Assembly (NCBI RefSeq): GCF_001039355.2 | Contig: NW_019776045.1 | Coordinates: 37,684 to 101,683, forward strand | DNA from: Lingula anatina | Taxonomy: Eukaryota; Brachiopoda; Lingulata; Lingulida; Lingulidae | Length of the DNA: 64,000 nt | Direction: 5' to 3' | Notes under the pieces: model-generated | Databases searched by the model: none | Seen by the model: the letters and a program-made list of their open reading frames with translations, nothing else | Told to the model about the DNA's origin: nothing | In this document: positions 41,936 to 53,227 of the stretch, piece after piece | Numbering within the stretch: position 1 is the stretch's first letter | How the letters are laid out: each line of letters begins with the position of its first letter | Made by a program: the position numbers and the translations under genes

Positions 41936-44082
41936 TTAATCATCAGGCAGAAAGAAGTTGCGGAGGGATTTGATCAGAGGAGAGCTCTTTTCATCACCCA
42001 TTTCATAAACTACGGTTTGCAGAAATTCCCAGACCGTATAGCACTCTCGTGGGTAATTAACATCAAGGATGTAAAAAGATTTGAAACATAGATCAACAGC
42101 CTTGAGTAATGTTGGACATTTGATGGCATTTTGTTCAAAGGCAACAAAAGCCTCGGTGGGGTTCTTGGCACTGCATCCAATAGTGATAATATGTGGAGGT
42201 CCATTCTCATCTTTTCCCAGGTGATAGTTTAAGTCAGTCCCAATCTGTAATGAAATGGGACATGAATATAGAACATGAAATACAATTCAACATAATAATA
42301 TTTATCAAGTGGAAAAAAAGATATAAGTATTATCTTCAGTTGATTAGTTTTTTCCCTCTTCAGTCTATTAGGTGCTGGTAAGTGGTTTAAAGAAATGAGA
42401 AATATAACTTACTGGGAGAAATTCAATGAATTTTCTGTATGCTTCCATTTGGGATGGTCTCACTACTTGTTTTCCATTCTTGAATGGTTTTGTAGGTAAT
42501 ACTAAAGGCAACAGCTGTAAAGCTATCACACTCTCTTCATCTAAAAGGAAAAGAAGTTGTATAAATATACAATGTAAAAATCACAAAATCAAAGATTATA
42601 GAAATTTGAAATATAACTGCATACAATTTAGATATGCTTCACAAAATCCTAAAATAAAAATGAAATTAATGATCTATCAAAAAAACAAATTGAAATATGA
42701 AACATTCTGTTCATTACACCTACCATCAGTAAGATCATCAACATCTAGGTTGAAAAGTTTTTTCCATCCAGGCCTTTGGACTGCTGCATATGCTAGTACT
42801 CTATTGGCAAATGTAGTTTCCCATCTTTCAAACAGAAGATCAGCTTTATCTTCATATAGAACTTTAAAATCAAGCTCGATCTGAAAAAAAGTAAAAACAG
42901 AATGATGATGTTACTGCTTAAACTTTCATTTTGAATTTCATTCAAATTTCTCATTATGGATACTTACCATTCCAATATCCAATAACCTTGGATGGTCTCT
43001 GAGAATTCCCTCTAAGGATTTATCTGGGTTTTCCTTAATTTGAATTGCTCTCAGGTGTGCTGTTTGTTTCATATATTCCTTTACCTGGCTTTCAGGTTCA
43101 TGGTTGTGTTTTAGCCAGGCCAACTTAGCAATATTATCACTGGTACTGTGAGTAGCTTTTTCCAAAGTTAATGAAGCTGAGAGAGATGGAGACCCTGTAA
43201 AAGAAATCAATTTTAAGATTCAAATTTCAAGAAACAATGTAGTTTTTTCCAATGCTGTTCTTGTCTAAAAAATCTTTCCACGAAGGGATGAATCCAAAGA
43301 TCCAGGGCTACCTTCACAAGTTGTATACAAATCAGGGGACTTGTCATCTTTGTAGGACGGCCATCAAAGTTATGAACAAATATGTTCAATACAAGCAACT
43401 GAGATTTAAAAAGGTCTGAAGCTTTTAAAATTTTGCCATTAGTTCAGTTATGGCATAGTGTTGCTAATCAAAACTCACCTGACGATGACAGACGTTTTGT
43501 TGATTTTTCGGGGTTCATCCGCTTTCTGACATTCCTCAATCGTTCCTCGATGAATCCTGTAGCTGGTTTGCCCCCAACTCCTCTACAGTACCAGGCCTCC
43601 TGAAAGATTGATTAAGGCCAGTCTTAGAATTTGATATTCAAAATACAGCTATTACTAAAACTTTTTGAAAAGTATCTTCTTTCTTTACAACCTCATGTAT
43701 TCATAAAACATCACTAACAATTTCTAACAGATAAATACATACATAGCCTTCACCCTCCTTGTCCTTGAGTCTGGGAAACTCTTGCACTAATGAGCTTGCT
43801 AATACTACTTTGACTCTTGCTGTAGGACTGAAAAAATAGATTTAGGAGGTTAATAATATGATTTTTTATGATATTTAAAATTGCCTGGTCCAATGATTGT
43901 TTTAAAAAGAATTTAAAAACCGTTTTATTTAAAGAATTTTTTGACTAAAATGTATCTTTTGTTTTATAGCTTTTTTCTTAGTAAGTTTATATTAGTTTTT
44001 AATTTATCTGGTTAGTTTTAGTTTTTATATATACATTGTAAACAGCGCTGAGACGCATGTGTAGCGCGGTTTTAAGAAATGA

Positions 44083-44114
<32 letters not shown>

Positions 44115-45015
44115 ATAAAAAAACAAAACAAAAGCTGCAATGCAAGCACTAGGTTATGGCTAAACTGATAAAATGAAAATGATTACTCTGAAAGATTAAT
44201 AAAAAACTTACAACTTCCCATATTCTTCAATGAGTGCACTCACGAGTATTCTAACCATAAGCCTTCGAGACTGGAGAGTAAGAAACTTGTCTTTGTCCCT
44301 GAGGGTCTTTACAATTTCTTTGCCTTCAGGATGATTTTTTAAGATTTTGACAACATTCTGAAAACAATAAATAAATTATTACAAAATTAGAAGTGGGTTT
44401 AAGTGTTTTGGACTCCGTGAAAGAGTACACTTACCAATTTGAAGTTTGACGGTACTGTGTTATCTGTCTCATCAGGCATGGGACATTCATAAGAGCTAAT
44501 TGAGGAAGTAGAAGATGAGGATGTCGATGATGGGGAATATAGAATAACTGTGTTGCCACATGACGAGGATGCTTCATTGGTGGGCTCCCTTGTCTGAAAT
44601 AAAGAAATCACATAATTAAGATTATATCATATATCAAAATAAAGAGAAAATAACTAATTACTATACAATGAATTATTTAGTAAAAAAGTTAAATGATCAT
44701 AATTGGCGATGTGCATTTAAGTATGGATACATAACGGTATACTCAAAAGCTAGAATGTCAAAATATCTTACATTTGGTACAGGTATGAAAATGAAAATGT
44801 AGAATTTCCTGTTTAAGATGATCTTGTTACGATGTATTTTACATCTTCTACTGTCACAACATGTAAAGGGCGGTGATCCAGTAAGTCATCACAGTTTAGA
44901 ATGGACACATCAGGGCCTTCTTCAACTTCATACGCATGAAAATGCTCATCAAACCCGATTGTTTTCCATCTCCGCAGATAGAATTTGGCATCTTGATTGT
45001 CATCAACAAGAATAT
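41936..45015 (-). CDS. SAMD3-like multi-exon gene, unknown function
   Basis: Minus-strand exons that chain in phase: 44593-44435 (Ser-rich, SPSSTSSSSTSSISSYECP), 44357-44212 (KILKNHPEGKEIVKTLRDKD), 43827-43743 (FPTARVKVVLASSLVQEFPR), 43599-43479 (EAWYCRGVGGKPATGFIEER), 43194-42968 (ending RDHPRLLDIGM), 42880-42724 (ADLLFERWETTFANRVLAY), 42540-42413 (LLPLVLPTKPFKNGKQ) and 42244-41936 (IGTDLNYHLGKDENG, stop TAA at 41938-41936). That is 1332 bases, 443 residues. An exon at 45015-about 44830 (DAKFYLRRWKTIGFDEHFHA) may precede it and is cut by the N at 45016. The organisation matches, from memory, the multicopy sterile-alpha-motif-domain-3-like proteins of fish and invertebrates; no SAM domain itself is visible here. 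Role unknown. The open exons suggest a functional gene among dead transposons. Confidence 0.7.
44035..44115 (+). mobile_element. SINE/LINE 3' tail with (ATT)n
   Basis: The segment TGTAAACAGCGCTGAGACGC then GTGTAGCGCGGTTTTAAGAA followed by nine ATT units is the familiar 3' end of short interspersed elements in many aquatic animals (AGCGC...GCGCTATATAA type). It lies in an intron of the SAMD3-like gene. The element body upstream is not recognisable. Confidence 0.65.
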
Positions 45016-45194
45016 NATTATCATGTAAATAATGCAAAGATCCATTGAGGATCTGGACTAGATTTTGATCTGGCCTGTTTTATATACATATGGCTACTAA
45101 AAAATTAGAATCAGAATGATTAAACAAGACACAAATACATTCAAGTTGGTTGTAAAATTCAAGTAGCACTATAGCATAAATATTTTTAAAAACC

Positions 45195-45435
45195 CATACT
45201 TGCGTAGATTTTCCATGTTGTCTTTTTGAAAATACTCCAGCAGTAATTTAGCCCTCTCTCTTGCTCTTCTGGCATCGATATGTAATCCCCCTGACTGCAA
45301 GGCCTCTGCTACATTTAGCCATCCATTAGTATTTTCAAATGGGTTTTCTGATGTCACTTCTCTCAAAAGCTGAATATCTTGATAAACTCCAAAACATATT
45401 TGTTTTTTTCTGTTGACACTACATGTAGTTGCCAT
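45195..45435 (-). CDS. Myb/SANT-like first exon of an unidentified gene
   Basis: From the ATG at 45435 an 80-codon exon reads MATTCSVNRKKQICFGVYQD, LLREVTSENPFENTNGWLNV and RARERAKLLLEYFQKDN. It ends at a plausible donor (CGCAA|GTATGG). The conserved tryptophan, the NPF, and the RRARER helix resemble Myb/SANT-like domains found in transposon-associated proteins. The next exon could be the one at 45015-44830, but the N at 45016 prevents proof. It may therefore be the N-terminus of the SAMD3-like gene or of a separate element. Confidence 0.5.
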
Positions 45436-45439
45436 TTTC

Positions 45440-46240
45440 TACTCACCGCTAAACCTAAAACAAGATACTTTGAAGGAATAACTGTACCACCAAATGAAAA
45501 AAAAATCTACAAATTAAAAATAATACTACTAGAATTATTCAACCAACTGTAAAACCAACAATAGTACTGCTGGAATAATTATATCCACCAAAAAATAACA
45601 TGAAAAATAATACTAGTAATGAATTCAGGGGGTTTTCTTAAGTATTTATGAAATAAGTCACTTTTATTTTTTGTTTCACTTTAATTTATTGTAGGTGTAA
45701 CAAATATCCATGTAATCTGAAATCCGAGTAAAAATACCATACCAATATTTTTTTCGCGATCCCCCACCCCAACCACCTCCCAGTCATTTTGACCAGTACA
45801 ATTTTTCCCGAAAATGAAAGCACAGATACGATTGCATAGTCGGAGCAACCCTGCTGTACTGCCACACCGAAAGAATGAATTCATGGGCATAGTTTAGATC
45901 TTTGCTGCATAAACGAAGTATGCCCACCAACAACAATTTTCAATGGAATTACTCAACTTGTAGGGTCTTGTCTTATCTTATCGATAACTGCTTTAAACCT
46001 TATAAACAAACTTTATAACAAACGCCCTTTGGTTCTTCAGTAAATATTGTACAACATTTCATTTGACATTGTTTTCAAATTATATTTTTTAAGTACAAAA
46101 AAGTTAAATTATTACTCACGTTCTGTCTCGTACTTGTAGCTTTCGAATACACGTTGAGCACGAGAAGACTCACGCCGGAAGTACGCGTATTTCGGGCTGT
46201 CACGTGACCTTACACGTCGTCTTGGCGTGATTTTCAGTAC
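45440..46240. other. Intergenic, no gene seen
   Basis: AT-rich sequence, then a CpG-containing patch at 46120-46250 (ACGCGTATTTCGGGCTGTCA, CACGTGACC, ACGTGTACGTGT) that could be a promoter for a leftward transcript beginning with the Myb-like exon. No further support. Confidence 0.4.
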
Positions 46241-46252
46241 GTGTACGTGTAA

Positions 46253-48334
46253 CTAAAGGTCTCTCTTGTCACGACAAGGCTCCAACCTATCATGGTTCGT
46301 CACAAAGACTTCATTCCGCACCTTAACATGGAACAGGTTTAAACTGAGCCTTGCTACAATCAAACCAGGGCCCCTCCATGGTGGGCACAGCTTTTTGCAC
46401 TTCCCCTTCGTTGCGTCAGTGTCCAGCACATATACTGCATCACCCACAGCATATGGTCGTTCCAAAATCCTTAGTCGTAGTCTCTCTTCATTCGTTTAGA
46501 GGCTACTTACAGTTTACCCCGAGCCGTCTCATGGGCTTCCCTCAGATCAGCTGCCAACCATGCGGCATAGCTATCTGGATCTTCATAACTAATGCTCCTC
46601 TGTGGGAACATTAAACCTGCATTCACTTCCCTCCCCAACATTAACCTGTTGGGAGTGTACCCCGTCATCCGGTTTACAGAGGCCCTAAGTGCCCCGGCAA
46701 TCTGCTGTAGATGCAAGTCCCACCCATTCTGGGCTTTCTCCGTGAAACAGCGCACCGCATCCATAAGAGTACGGTTATAGCGCTCTACCTGGCCATTGCT
46801 GGACGGCCAATACAGCATTGTACGGGCCTTATGAATCTCGAGCACAGCACACACCTCGGTAAAGAACTTGGACTCAAAATTTCTCCCTTGGTCTGTGAAT
46901 TGATCAATCGCGGCCAGTGCCGTCTCCTCCGCTGACAGTGATGGTAAGGGGATACATTCGACCCATTTCGTAAGTTGGTTGACCATCATGAGAATATACT
47001 CATTTCCCCTGGTAGTCTTCGACAACGGCCCCAAGATATCTAAGTGCACTCTCTCCATTGGCCAACCCGCCTGGAATTGTGTTAAAGGCACTTTTCCCTG
47101 CCTAGCAGATTTCTTACTCTGGTTACACCGTGTGCAACTAGAAACGAAGTTCTCTGTAGCTCTGCCCATACTGTACCAATAGAAACGCTCCTTGAGCCTA
47201 TCCTTTGTTCTCTTTGCCCCCTGATGGCCCGATGATGTTAAGCAGTGATGTAATCTTATGGCCTCTTGCTGCCATGCCATGGGTAGCACCAACTTCTTGT
47301 CCTCAGTTTCAGGGTCACACCTATACAGAAGTCCCTCAATGATGACAAACAAATCCCTGTCCAGCCAATATGATTTTAATGCCTGGCTGCCTAGGAAAAG
47401 TGTAGATTGATCAGGCGACTTTCCACTCTCCAAGCTGTCCCTAATCACACTTAAGTCTGCATCTGCCTTCTGTGCTGCACGGACCTCCTCCACCGAATAA
47501 CCCCAGCTGGTGAGCCGTGAAGACCCTTGGTCCTTCACCTTGACCTCACCCTTCAGTTTCTCCTCATTGAGTGTTGATTCTTTATCACACTCCACTGTGG
47601 AGTTACTGGTTCAGCACCTTTATCCTCTAACCTTTTATCTGGTGCCCGTCTCCGAGTGGTAACTGGTGCCACTCGAGGTGTTTTCCCCTAATCTGATCTA
47701 GCACAGTCTGTAAAACCCGGAACTCTAACGTATCTGTAACACTCTCCTCTTCTCTACATACTTCCCCGAACACCGTGTGTTCAGAAAACACATTCACTGG
47801 AGCCACCTTTATACCCCCTTTACACTGGACGGTGTTCTTTCTGCGTCCTTTCTGCGACCATGAAATTTGGCATCGCTGTGGTCGTAATAAGGAGACACGA
47901 GCATTGATTTTGTATCAGCATGAATGCTCAATGATCGGCCAGTTGTCGGCACGTAAAGTATTATAATTTTTTAACTCTCAAATGGGGCCGTACTGCTGGA
48001 CGCAGAAAGGACGCCGTCCAGTGTAAAGGGGCCCTTACTGTGTGAACCGTCTTTCCATCATCGTCCTTCTGGCTTAATGAAACTCAACACCCTGGATATC
48101 ACCTGTATCCCGGTACGCACCCTGTGCTAATGGAATTACATCATCCACTTCCTCCTTGAATCCCACGCAATTCTCGTGGGCCCGTCTGCAGCACCCACAT
48201 CCACCACATGGTAGACTATCCAGCCGCCCCCTGGTGCCCGCTGGACCTAGCAGTCGTGTCCAGGGAATCCCAGATGACTTGATTGACTTTGACCTTACAT
48301 AATAGAGGTATGTTGGCCGGCGTGAGATAAGCAC
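46253..48334 (-). pseudogene. Gypsy-type LTR retrotransposon, RNase H end and integrase (element 1)
   Basis: The minus strand carries, from 48250, the end of the RNase H/linker region (LPCGGCGCCRRA, EEVDDVIPLAQG). After a nested MITE the integrase follows from 47595: the H2C2 zinc module (HHCLTSSGHQGAKRT then CTRCNQSKK), the catalytic core with Asp in VHLDILGPLS, Asp in FTDQGRNFES and Glu in SNGQVERYNRT, and a GPY/F-like tail (KLCPPWRGPGLIVARLS). The core lacks about ten residues just before the second Asp, and a TAA plus a one-base shift (46507-46465) separates core from tail. No LTRs were found. Non-functional. Confidence 0.88.
47814..48033. mobile_element. 220-bp MITE (family F) nested in the Gypsy relic
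   Basis: Left end CCCCTTTACACTGGACGG and reverse complement of right end CCCCTTTACACTGGACGG are identical over 18 bases; beyond it, TTTCTGCGTCC occurs inside both ends. The interior has no ORF of note. It interrupts the retroelement between its RNase H end and integrase. Confidence 0.88.
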
Positions 48335-48836
48335 TCAGCTTGTCCTTCAGTTTTTCCTCTGGCAACCCAGAGGAGAGTAAGGAGGTAATTAGGGTTGCAA
48401 TGTCCTCAGGGACTGGAGATCCAGTGCCCTCCCCCTCCAAATCTTGGGACAGATCATGAAAAATGCTGTCAGCTGCCGTAAGATTATCACTCTGGGCGCC
48501 CTCACTCGTATAAGGGCAATTGAACTGGTCAAGAAGAACCTCACAGTCCATCTGGTCATGATCAGTAGAGCTGCTGCTCTGTGGCTGCCTATCTAAAGCG
48601 GTATTACTCTGCAGACTCACAAGAGTATCAAGTTTATTCCCAAGGGACGTGTCCAGATCCTGCACAGAGGTGGCCATCTGTGTAATAGCTGCAGACATAG
48701 TCAAAAAATGATAGGGCTTGGGATTGTCGTCTTCCGCCATATTGCTCTGAAAATGAGAAAGAGCGTAACGAAACCCGCCAGAACAAGCACTAATTATATG
48801 TGTATGTAAAGTATATGTAAAGTTCTGAGACAACAA
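48280..48836 (-). CDS. Gag-like retroelement ORF fused to the Gypsy relic
   Basis: The minus-strand frame from 48836 (alternative start MAEDDNPKPYHFLTMSAAIT at 48739) shows a helical region (VQDLDTSLGNKLDTL), a long acidic/polar linker (DLEGEGTGSPVPED) and a conserved-looking end LKDKLSAYLTPANIPLLCKV then IWDSLDTTARS. From memory this end resembles gag-like proteins of DIRS/Ngaro-type elements in marine invertebrates. Immediately downstream (about 48250) another frame continues as Gypsy RNase H end, so the junction is a deletion or chimera. Family assignment is tentative. Confidence 0.45.
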
Positions 48837-49274
48837 ACAGATTCCCGTCTAATCCACAGTAAATGAAAACCGTGAATTTTGCCACATGATCGTGTCACTT
48901 ATAACCTGATCAGTTGTGGCTCCTCACTGTACCGATTAAGGTAGAATCAGTGAATAATTATCAACTGTGGGAGAACTTACTATTATTATTATAGCTATTA
49001 TTAATATAGCTATAGAAAGTATCACAAACTAAAATGGCGGTGCCCGTAATACACAGAGAAGGGAGAAAACATCACCAATGAGGAAAATTGTGAGATTCCG
49101 AAGAGAAAATAACATTAATGATCGTAAGTCCTGTATTTAGTAACTAATGGGAAAAATTAAGTAAAGCCGATGGCCCAATCTTACCGTTGATTTCAGATGT
49201 TAGTTCTGCCTCACAGGAAAACGTAACCTACTACTTGAAGTGTTGCTTCTGAAGTGCCTACTGCGTGTGCGCTG

Positions 49275-49829
49275 CTATATCTCATGGAATCTCGCGGTTG
49301 AAGGTGATTGTAGGATAATTAAGTATGACTTGGGTGCAGTGCATTCTAACACTGTTCCAGAGGACCACGCCTTCTTTCTAACGTCCCTCACCCATACTGC
49401 CTCCCCTGGGAATAATTCACATAATGCAGTCTTATTGTCATGATGTTCCTTTTGTTTTCCTTGCATATTAATCACTTTGCTTTCAGTACTAATGACAATC
49501 GTGTACGAACCTCTCTGCCCAAAAACAAACTGGCGGGTGTTCAACCTGTCTTCGCATGCTTAGTTGAAAGATATGTCAGCAAGAAATCTGGAATAAGCAG
49601 GTGTATGCTCCCTTTTACTGCAACTTATGGATCGTTTAAAAGACTTAACCATTCTTTCTGCTGCTCCATTGCTAGCTGCTTGATATGGTGCAACTTTCAC
49701 ATGTTCGACCCCATTTATTTTCATAAAATGTGCAAACTCCTCACTCGTGAATCGAGGACCATTATCACTAACAACCTGTAGTAGAACCATCGCTGACACT
49801 CCTCTCTGTTTAACAGATCCCATACTCAT
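49275..49829 (-). pseudogene. Gypsy-type integrase fragment (element 2)
   Basis: 49829-49560 (minus) reads VVSDNGPRFTSEEFAHFMK and APYQAASNGAAERMVKSFKR, which are the second catalytic Asp and the Glu regions of a retroviral-type integrase. 49544-49275 continues in another frame with a tail (ALCELFPGEAVWVRDVRKK, GTVLECTAPKSYLI). The first Asp region, zinc module and everything upstream are absent. It is a different lineage from element 1 because the core motifs differ. Confidence 0.85.
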
Positions 49830-50329
49830 TGCCAGTGTTGTGTTCTTTCTTTGGGCTTAGCGTAGCAGGGTACTTTAACTGCACAACACATAGCATGGTT
49901 TCTAAATCATTTAATGGCAGATCAGCTATCATGAGATTACACTTCCACAGACAAGTCATGTGACATGTGTATATAAACCACATGAATACCACATAGCATG
50001 TTTCCCAAACAAATGCACTTATCAGCGAGCAATGCCGGTGTCAATGAACAACTCAACTGCTGTCTTCAGTTCCAAATCAAAAGTCTTTATTCAATCAGAT
50101 ATTTATAACAAATTGCCAGTCAAAATGACAATCTTTCACATGTAGCAGAATTATTTTCTTTGAGAGCACTTTCCACTAAAACTGAAGCTCTTATCAAATC
50201 ACTGATTGGACTTAGCTGCACAACTATTGTCCTTATTCCACTATTTAGACCATTTATGATGGCCATTCTAAGCTGTTCCTATGAAAGATTCATATCTTTA
50301 CCAAGATTAATCATTTTTGCTATGTAATC

Positions 50330-51063
50330 TTGCTGCTAAGATAAAAATATGTACATGCATAAGCAGAGAGAGAGAGAGAGAAAGAGAAGGAAAGACCAGG
50401 GACTAACTATTAATGTTGAAATGGATTGGTATGTATGGGAAAATGCTGTATGTTGTTTACCCCAGGAAAAGTGCATTTTTTGTCCAAAATAAACATTTGC
50501 TATCCCTTTAACAATAATCACCTCTACAAGAATTAAAAGTGAATCCACACTTTCATCAAAGTGAGCTATGATGAGCAGAACCAGGATGACAGGCAATTTC
50601 TCTTGGTCACTCACATGGGGAAGATACAGGCCGAGCATACTTTGTACTCTATTGCAACCACTCTGCTTGAAGAATTCCAAAATTCTCTCTTCCTTCTTTC
50701 AACTGTTGATGCCCATGTATCTCTTGCAGATCTTCCCACTAGGTTTTCGAAGTGCTCCAGGAGCCATCTCTGATGAAAGAGATAGGGGAACTCAGATTTT
50801 ACATCTTCAATGGTTTCCTCCCCGTTTATAATTTGGCGCTGTAGGATGTATGTCAAATGCTTAAGTTCTTCTATATTGTTTTCATTAGCAACCTGTGGAC
50901 CATATTGTTGCCAAATGGATTTAAGCTCAGCCAGTTTGGTTGTTATTGTCTCTTCTGTCTCACCCTTTGGCACATTTTGTGGTCCCCAGTTTACACTCCT
51001 ATACTGGTCAGACGGTTTTGACCTTAACTGTGTTTCCTCTTGTACTGGTATGTTACTTTTCAC
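50330..51063 (-). pseudogene. SAMD3-like gene fragment 2
   Basis: The minus strand from 51063 reads SVNWGPQNVPKGETEETITT, LKHLTYILQRQIINGEETIE and FPYLFHQRWLLEHFENLVGR. The pattern WGP-GETEET followed by an LQRKxI helix and FPFLF is familiar from the SAMD3-like family and would lie just upstream of the region encoded by the last exons of 41936-45015. After about 50640 a frame change leads to LVLLIIAHFDESVDSLL, again family-like. It is broken, so it is probably a pseudogene or an unsupported exon pair. Confidence 0.5.
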
Positions 51064-51289
51064 CTTTCAGAGACTATAGCCACTCACCCAATATTTTTTT
51101 TATGATAATAATAATAATAATATGTGTATTTATTTGCAACTTAAAAAGTTGGATTTTACAATAAAAACAAATAGTTGTGAGATGCACAATCTTAAAATAT
51201 ACTTGTAAGTGTTAAAATGATTCGATACACATTAAAAATTCATAAAAAAAACTCAGTTCTTGAAATTTGATAAAGCCCATGGGATAAAA

Positions 51290-52096
51290 GTTTTTGAGGA
51301 TCGTACAGTCCTCAATTTTGGCACAGTGTACTTATAAACAATTTGTACATCTGACATGAAAATAACTCTATTACATTGTATTTTGCATTATCATCTTTAC
51401 TTAAATCGAATGATAATCAAATAAAGGCAACAAAACTAGTCCCCTCGGTATGAATGTGGAATAATACACGGTCACCCCTCAACCGATATGCGCTATTCCA
51501 CGCTATTCCACACCTTGCTAATTGCTCGGAGTTGTAATAGCGCATATCGTCTCAGGTGGCAGTGTATTTATTTTACACGTTATGTCACACCGAGAATGGG
51601 TTTCTTTTAATACCTGATATTTCTTGCTGTCATCAATATCAGTGTTGACACATTCACTGACACAATCATTTATTTAGAGTAGAATATCTTGCNGTTTTTG
51701 AGGATCGTACAGTCCTCAATTTTGGCACAGTGTACTTATAAACAATTTGTACATCTGACATGAAAATAACTCTATTACATTGTATTTTGCATTATCATCT
51801 TTACTTAAATCGAATGATAATCAAATAAAGGCAACAAAACTAGTCCCCTCGGTATGAATGTGGAATAATACACGGTCACCCCTCAACCGATATGCGCTAT
51901 TCCACGCTATTCCACACCTTGCTAATTGCTCGGAGTTGTAATAGCGCATATCGTCTCAGGTGGCAGTGTATTTATTTTACACGTTATGTCACACCGAGAA
52001 TGGGTTTCTTTTAATACCTGATATTTCTTGCTGTCATCAATATCAGTGTTGACACATTCACTGACACAATCATTTATTTAGAGTAGAATATCTTGC
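51290..52096. other. 403-bp contig overlap placed twice (51290-51692 = 51694-52096)
   Basis: The 403 bases before the N at 51693 recur exactly, offset 404, directly after it. As at 40664 this marks unmerged overlapping contigs, not a biological tandem duplication. Confidence 0.95.
51484..51549. repeat. Perfect 14-bp inverted repeat with 38-base loop (copy at 51888-51953)
   Basis: CGATATGCGCTATT at 51484-51497 and AATAGCGCATATCG at 51536-51549 are exact reverse complements. The loop contains two CACGCTATTCCA-like direct repeats. It may be the end of a small palindromic element. Confidence 0.75.
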
Positions 52097-53220
52097 CTTT
52101 TTTTACAAGACTATACACCTTCTCCACTTTTCATCAGATTACATAGACTTGTCTAAAGAAACCATTCACCCAATTCAACGCAACACAGTAAAATACTGCA
52201 AAGCCATACTTATCATGGTAACTTCCCGCAAAATGTGTGAACGGTAGACTACCATTAATATTCACGGTATATTATGGGGGGAAAATCAGGAAATGTTTTA
52301 CAGTGTGTGTGCCCTGCCATTCTGTTAGTTGGACAGGGGTTTACTTTCTAAATTGACAGAAGTTAAGCATGCTCAAAAATATAAAGTTTGATGGTTTCTG
52401 GACTTATTCCTGCTTCTCTTCTTCCTTTTGTGCCTGGGAACTGTCTGGCAACTTGTAGCAAAGCATTCTGGGATAGGCTGCTTTCATTTTCAGATTGTTA
52501 ACACATTGAAATTACTTTACTTTGTATACACATTTAAAATCACTTTCAAATTATTTTTCAAATAAATTTAAATTTTAGATAAGTTTTATCTTATCTTTAT
52601 TTGAACTTTTTTCAAACTAAAAATTGGAATGCGAGTCAAATTTATTCATTTTAATTTTTTGATGAAGAAATATAATTTTACTCATCGAAACGATCTTCAT
52701 CTATGTGGAAAACTATACGGCAGTGGTAGGCCTCCATATATTTTTGATGTTTTTTCCCTTGAACAATATTTCAGAATGAAATCAGTGTGGTTCATAAATT
52801 TTTCATAATTTTTTTAAAGCTGTGTTTAACTTATAATTTATAGCCCAGAGTCTTAACATTTGTTTTATGCATAATTTGACAAAACTTGTTGGTTGATGGA
52901 GTGAGTAGTTGTCTTTTCATTGGGGGGAAAATTGTGAATTTTACAGACACTGTATTTTTAAGTCATAACTTCTTAATATCGGAACATTCTTATTGAGTGG
53001 ATGCAACAAAAGTAAAATGCAAGCTACTCAATAGTTCTATTCTGTGTAGTAAAAACACCACAAGTGCTATACTGAAGCATAATTTTTGTGATTATAAAAA
53101 TATGTATCTGAAAGTTTATTAAATTTGCTCATTGAAAACATTAAATCATTACTGTAATTTAATCTTGAATCTCAAGTGATATGTAACATTAGTGCCCCAT
53201 GGGGAACAAACTGACAAAAA
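52097..53220. other. AT-rich intergenic sequence, no gene seen
   Basis: No exon, ORF over 60 codons or repeat unit could be supported. Confidence 0.5.
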
Positions 53221-53227
53221 AAGAAAT

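Larger units (their letters stand above)
38961..42368. other. 1.7-kb contig overlap placed twice (38961-40663 = 40666-42368)
   Basis: The 1703 bases up to the N at 40664 reappear directly after it with an offset of 1705 and only a few substitutions seen (for example near 39077/40782 and 39099/40804). The first copy ends exactly at the N. This is the pattern of two overlapping contigs scaffolded in series, possibly from two haplotypes. Every feature inside exists twice in the window but probably once in the genome. Confidence 0.93.
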
